Assembly (NCBI GenBank): GCA_017615275.1
Contig: JAGAAO010000046.1
Location: forward strand, 16,836 to 80,835
Length of the DNA: 64,000 nt
Origin: Butyrivibrio sp.
GTDB lineage: Bacteria > Bacillota > Clostridia > Lachnospirales > Lachnospiraceae
Reading direction: 5' to 3'
Shown here piece after piece: positions 60,396-64,000 of this stretch. A program made the position numbers and the translations under genes. Below the pieces are notes generated by a model. That model ran no database searches. It saw nothing but the letters and a program-made list of their open reading frames with translations, and was not told the DNA's origin. How positions within the stretch are numbered: the stretch's first letter is position 1; the number at the start of each line of letters is the position of its first letter.

Positions 60396-61124
60396 ATGAA
60401 TCATGCAATCTTTTTATCCGGCGGGACCGGAACAAGAACTGGATCGGATATTCCAAAGCAGTATACACGCGCAGGCGGGTATATGATGGTGACTTATGCC
60501 CTGAAAACCATTACTGAATGCGAGTACGTCGATGACGTTTATATCGTTGCGGATGACGGTTGGATGGATGCTATAATTGCCGATGCTGCGAAAGCCGGAA
60601 TTGATGTCGCGAAAATTAAGGGACATGCTCTGCCCGGGGAAAACAGACAGTCTTCTGTATTAAACGGCATGAACGAGATACTTAAAAATTTTTCTGCACT
60701 CGCGGATGAGAGTAATATCGGAGAGGCTGACACCGTGCTTATTCACGATGCGGCGAGACCTTATCTTGATACCAAACTTTTAAATGATTGCTACAAAGCC
60801 CTTCCCGGATACGACGGGGTTATGCCCGTTGTTCCGATGAAGGATACCGTATATTTAAGTGACGACGGGAAGTCTGTTTCGGCGCTTCTTGACAGGAGTA
60901 AGATTTATGCCGGACAGGCACCCGAACTTTTTTTGTTTAAAAAATATTATGCAGCGAACACGGCGCTTTTACCTGACAGGATACTTGCGATAAACGGCGC
61001 CACTGAACCTGCGATCATGGCAGGCATGAACATTGCCATGATACCCGGAAATGAAAAAAACTGTAAAGTGACGACAGCTGCGGATCTGGAGCGCTTTAAA
61101 CAGATTAAGGAGGAAGTGCAGTAA
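60396..61124 (+). CDS. IspD-family cytidylyltransferase (CDP-polyol type likely)
   Basis: A 242-residue nucleotidyltransferase with the signature GGTGTRTGSDIPKQY (about 9-23) and IHDAARPYLD. It transfers CMP to a polyol phosphate. Because a zinc alcohol dehydrogenase follows with a one-base overlap (TAATG), the pair resembles TarI/TarJ, which make CDP-ribitol, more than lone IspD of isoprenoid synthesis. The GxGxR loop reads GTGTRTG, close to canonical. RBS is weak. Substrate undecided. Confidence 0.8.
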   Translation: MNHAIFLSGGTGTRTGSDIPKQYTRAGGYMMVTYALKTITECEYVDDVYIVADDGWMDAIIADAAKAGIDVAKIKGHALPGENRQSSVLNGMNEILKNFSALADESNIGEADTVLIHDAARPYLDTKLLNDCYKALPGYDGVMPVVPMKDTVYLSDDGKSVSALLDRSKIYAGQAPELFLFKKYYAANTALLPDRILAINGATEPAIMAGMNIAMIPGNEKNCKVTTAADLERFKQIKEEVQ

Positions 61125-62251
61125 TGGCGAAAGCGTGGGTACTGCATGATATAGGGGACATACGCTTTGAGGACGTTGAAGTTCCTGTCCCCGGTGAAAA
61201 AGAAGTTCTTGTAAAAGTGAAGGCTGTAGGCATATGCGGATCGGACATTCCGCGCATCTATGAGACCGGAGCCCACAAGATGCCTCTTATTCCCGGTCAC
61301 GAATTTTCGGGAGTCATAGAAAAAGTCGGAGTCGGTGTCTCGGGAGACCTTGCCGGAAAGCGCGTCGCCGTATTTCCCAAGATTCCCTGCGGAAAATGTG
61401 AAAGATGCCAAAAGGGTGAGCACGATCTGTGCCTTAACTATGACTACTCGGGATCAAGACGCGACGGTGCTTTCGCAGAATACGTCAGCGTGCCTGCAAG
61501 CAACGTAATGGAACTTCCTTCCGAAGTATCTTTTGAAGAAGGTGCAATGACCGAGCCGCTTGCTGTGGCTGCCAACGCAGTCCGCACCGGCTGTGCGGGA
61601 CTTGATGCAAACGATAGCAATACGAAGATCGCTGTCTGCGGAATGGGAACAATAGGTCTCATGGTCGTTATGCTCCTTAAGGGCATGGGCTTTTCGAATG
61701 TCTATGTGATTGGAAACAAGGACAGCCATCCCGCCAAAGCGCTCGACCTTGGAATCGACTCTTTACATTACTGCGATGTCAGAAGTGATGATCCTGTAGC
61801 GTGGCTAAAGCAAAACACCGGCGGAGTATCTGTATACTTCGAGTGCGTCGGAAGTAATGACAGCATCCGCTACGGACTTGAAGCCGGAGCACCGAAGGGT
61901 AAGCTTGTCTTTGTCGGCAATCCAAAATCCGATATGTATTTTTCGAGGGATACATATTGGGAGATACTCAGAAAACAGCTGCATATAATCGGGATATGGA
62001 ATTCCACATACAGAGAGGAAGGTGCGGATATAACCACCGTGCAGGCAGGCGCAAACATAGATTGCTCGTGCCCGAGCAGCACAGCCGGCGTTCTTGACGA
62101 CTGGCACTACGTGCGCGATCTTTTATCTGCCGGCAAGATCCATCCCGCAAAACTAATATCTCACAAGCTTCCGCTAGCGGATCTCGACAAAGGCCTTTAC
62201 ATCATGCGCGACAAGACGGAAGATTATTGCAAGATAATGATATGCCCATAA
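61124..62251 (+). CDS. zinc-dependent polyol (phosphate) dehydrogenase
   Basis: A 375-residue medium-chain dehydrogenase. Catalytic zinc ligands C40 (GICGSD), H62-E63 (GHEFSG) and a structural-zinc cluster CGKCERCQKGEHDLC are complete. The cofactor loop is CGMGTIGLMV. Resembles galactitol-1-phosphate dehydrogenase (GatD) in sequence style. Coupled to the cytidylyltransferase, it probably reduces a ketose phosphate, such as ribulose-5-phosphate, to the polyol phosphate that becomes CDP-activated. Confidence 0.85.
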   Translation: MAKAWVLHDIGDIRFEDVEVPVPGEKEVLVKVKAVGICGSDIPRIYETGAHKMPLIPGHEFSGVIEKVGVGVSGDLAGKRVAVFPKIPCGKCERCQKGEHDLCLNYDYSGSRRDGAFAEYVSVPASNVMELPSEVSFEEGAMTEPLAVAANAVRTGCAGLDANDSNTKIAVCGMGTIGLMVVMLLKGMGFSNVYVIGNKDSHPAKALDLGIDSLHYCDVRSDDPVAWLKQNTGGVSVYFECVGSNDSIRYGLEAGAPKGKLVFVGNPKSDMYFSRDTYWEILRKQLHIIGIWNSTYREEGADITTVQAGANIDCSCPSSTAGVLDDWHYVRDLLSAGKIHPAKLISHKLPLADLDKGLYIMRDKTEDYCKIMICP

Positions 62252-62592
62252 ACGGGAGCTTACAGAAAAAATAACATACAGAACCATTGATAAAATCGAC
62301 TTTTCATCTGAGAAAAGTCGATTTTTGCTATCTTATCCCGAAATTTTATTGCGACATTGCAACGGAATAAAAAGTTGAGTTGTATATATTACAGAAGCGG
62401 ATGCAGTATTCAACGATGTTCAAGCTAAATTTAATTAAAGAAATTAAATTTCGCAAGAAAATATATTGCTGAATGCGACAGAATATTGTAAGATATATTT
62501 TGTTAAAACTTTGTGAAGATTTTATTTTCTAAAAGTTATAAACAATAAAATGATATGAAGTTCCAAAAATACACGTATGGGCGGGAAGAAAG
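62252..62592. other. intergenic region, terminator then AT-rich leader
   Basis: 341 bases. After the terminator (62292-62325) there is a perfect inverted repeat AAATTTAATT / AATTAAATTT (62427-62436 and 62442-62451) and AT-rich sequence that must contain the next promoter. No gene seen. Confidence 0.7.
62292..62325 (+). terminator. intrinsic terminator after dehydrogenase
   Basis: Perfect 14-bp stem AAAATCGACTTTTC with GAAAAGTCGATTTT, six-base loop, extra T. Confidence 0.92.
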
Positions 62593-64000
62593 ATGAAAAT
62601 TAAGCAGACAATACTGAATGGTATATTGATAATTTTTCTGGGAGCAAGTATTCCATGTACAGCAGTACAGGCAACTGAGCTTCCCGGTGAAGAAATGAGC
62701 GCAGCTGCAACAAGTGCTTCATCAGGCGAAGAGCTTTCAGAAGAGGATGCGGCTTCAATGGCTTCTTCTGAAGAAGTTCCGGAGAAAGAACTTAGCCGTG
62801 AAGAACGACTTGAACAGATCAAGAGCAGCGTCGTTCAGATCAATTGCGTATATATCGGTGATGATGACAAACATCACATTATAAAGGGAGCTCCCGGTAC
62901 ACTCATCGGAAAAAAAGACGGAACTGAGTACGTAATTACTGGGCTTAGTTCTATTACACCAAACAAAGATTTAAAAAATTCAGCACTTAAAGCTTTGGGT
63001 GTTGATAAGGAAGATTGGGATAAAACAGAATTTAAGTATGAAGTCGTAGTTCAGAACGACATTGTATTCAGTGCAGAGCTTTTAAGCAGCAGTGAAGAAC
63101 TTAATCTTGGTGTGTTTACACTTTCTCAGGTACTTAGCCAGAGAACCCCCATGACACTTCTTTATTCCGAGTCGGGCAGAGGTTTCACCGACGTAGAAGA
63201 TGTTCATGCTTATGGTTTCCCGGATTCAATCGTGTTTGGTAAGAATGAAGTATATTACCCCAATGAACGAGTAAACAGAATATCAGGAAAAGTTTCAAAT
63301 ATCGTAACCGAAGGAAATGTTGAATGGATAGAGCATAACGCTACCATTGCAGGAAGCAACAGCGGCGGACCGCTTGTTTCCGATGACGGTGAGATGGTTG
63401 GATTAAACATTCTTAAGACCGAGGGAACATACTTCTATTCGATAAGTTCCAACTCAATCGTAAAAGTACTTGATGGTCTTGGAATAGAATACGACAAGAT
63501 TTCTGTGGAAGAAAAAGAAAGAAACAAAGAAAGTGCGGCTGCAACCGTAAGTAGCTCAACCTATGTTGATCCTCAGGTAGTGCCTCAGCCTACAATTCCG
63601 ACATGGCTTATCGTGATCGTAATAATTTTGGTAGTACTTGTTCTTGCGATACTGATAGCAGTAGTAGGTCTTATGACCAAGAAATCTGACAAGCCTTCGT
63701 TTAAAGAAAGAAGAGAACAGAAAAAGGAAGAAAAGAACAGACAGATCACTCCGGAACAGTTCGATAACAGAAGAACCAGCAAAAAACCGGAGACCGGTGT
63801 TATGAATAAAAACCTTGACGGAACCAATGTCCTGGCACCGTCAATAGGTGGCGAAACTTCTGTACTTACACCCGGCAGCAGCTCTGTTGCACAGGGAATA
63901 TACGGTTCGATGTACAGAAAGCAGTATAGCGAGAACATCATCATAAACAAAATGCATTTTGTTATTGGTAAAGATTCAGCACATGTTGATTACTGTATAA
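62593..64000 (+). CDS. trypsin-like domain, membrane helix and FHA domain; 3' end outside window
   Basis: An open frame from the ATG at 62593 (after GGGAAGAAAG) runs to the window end without a stop, over 469 codons. Signal peptide about 1-27, an acidic Ser/Glu-rich segment, then a trypsin/DegP-like fold (about 80-310). The catalytic serine region is AGSNSGGPLVS with S257, but the usual TAAHV-type histidine motif reads VITGLSSITP, so the protease may be inactive. A membrane helix is at about 335-358. A basic linker leads to what looks like an FHA domain (ETSVLTPGSS, ENIIINKMHFVIGKDS), a phosphothreonine-binding module. It may link an outside sensor to Ser/Thr kinase signalling. Confidence 0.8.
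   Translation, partial: MKIKQTILNGILIIFLGASIPCTAVQATELPGEEMSAAATSASSGEELSEEDAASMASSEEVPEKELSREERLEQIKSSVVQINCVYIGDDDKHHIIKGAPGTLIGKKDGTEYVITGLSSITPNKDLKNSALKALGVDKEDWDKTEFKYEVVVQNDIVFSAELLSSSEELNLGVFTLSQVLSQRTPMTLLYSESGRGFTDVEDVHAYGFPDSIVFGKNEVYYPNERVNRISGKVSNIVTEGNVEWIEHNATIAGSNSGGPLVSDDGEMVGLNILKTEGTYFYSISSNSIVKVLDGLGIEYDKISVEEKERNKESAAATVSSSTYVDPQVVPQPTIPTWLIVIVIILVVLVLAILIAVVGLMTKKSDKPSFKERREQKKEEKNRQITPEQFDNRRTSKKPETGVMNKNLDGTNVLAPSIGGETSVLTPGSSSVAQGIYGSMYRKQYSENIIINKMHFVIGKDSAHVDYCI

Overview
The window looks like a chromosome segment of an anaerobic, fibre-degrading Firmicute, most likely a Lachnospiraceae member close to Butyrivibrio or Pseudobutyrivibrio. This rests on gene content, not on a marker gene: a pectate lyase with ricin-type lectin modules, a surface protein built only from carbohydrate-binding modules, a chemotaxis receptor, polar amino-acid ABC transporters, purine-rich ribosome binding sites and moderate GC. 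No rRNA, tRNA, CRISPR array, transposase or phage gene was seen.

Layout. 1-11.2 kb: a partial asparaginase, an orphan Phd-type antitoxin followed by an M28 peptidase, a three-gene VWA-lipoprotein operon, SCP2-like, rhomboid and LURP-like proteins, and a VanRS-type two-component pair. 11-23.6 kb: a lipase-like hydrolase, a sugar-phosphate transferase, a chemotaxis receptor with a small secreted protein, an O-antigen-ligase-like protein, the AmmeMemoRadiSam pair, and housekeeping genes. A phased array of inverted ACGTGA sites lies at 20948-21179. 23.6-25.5 kb is a decay zone: an AlbA_2-type regulator broken by a stop codon, a duplicated scrap of the metE-like gene, and the 5' stub of an alcohol dehydrogenase.

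28.0-42.7 kb is the centrepiece, a sulfur-assimilation island. In order it carries cysK, an O-acetylhomoserine sulfhydrylase-like enzyme, a JAMM protease, a fusion of sulfur carrier, E1-like enzyme and rhodanese, a Family 2A encapsulin shell, a cysteine desulfurase with a long cargo-type N-terminus, serine acetyltransferase, a second carrier (GGGR tail), a second E1, a second JAMM protease and a TusA-like protein. A divergent IscR-like Rrf2 regulator follows, then metY and a cystine-type ABC transporter. A likely model is that the encapsulated desulfurase and the sulfurtransferases supply persulfide sulfur, the E1 enzymes load it on the carriers as thiocarboxylate after JAMM trimming, and CysK/MetY enzymes convert it to cysteine and homocysteine. 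The cysK and metY promoters share a 19-bp operator. The metY leader encodes a 27-residue peptide rich in Cys and Met, with all five Arg codons CGA, a strong candidate for amino-acid-sensing leader control.

42.8-64 kb: lipoproteins, a CatA-like acetyltransferase, a TPM protein, a second amino-acid ABC transporter, two related long palindromic elements (47816-48367), a pectate lyase, panBCD, a carbohydrate-binding surface protein lying between two 82-bp repeats, a MATE pump, an IspD-like/alcohol dehydrogenase pair, and a partial trypsin-like membrane protein with an FHA domain that runs off the window end.
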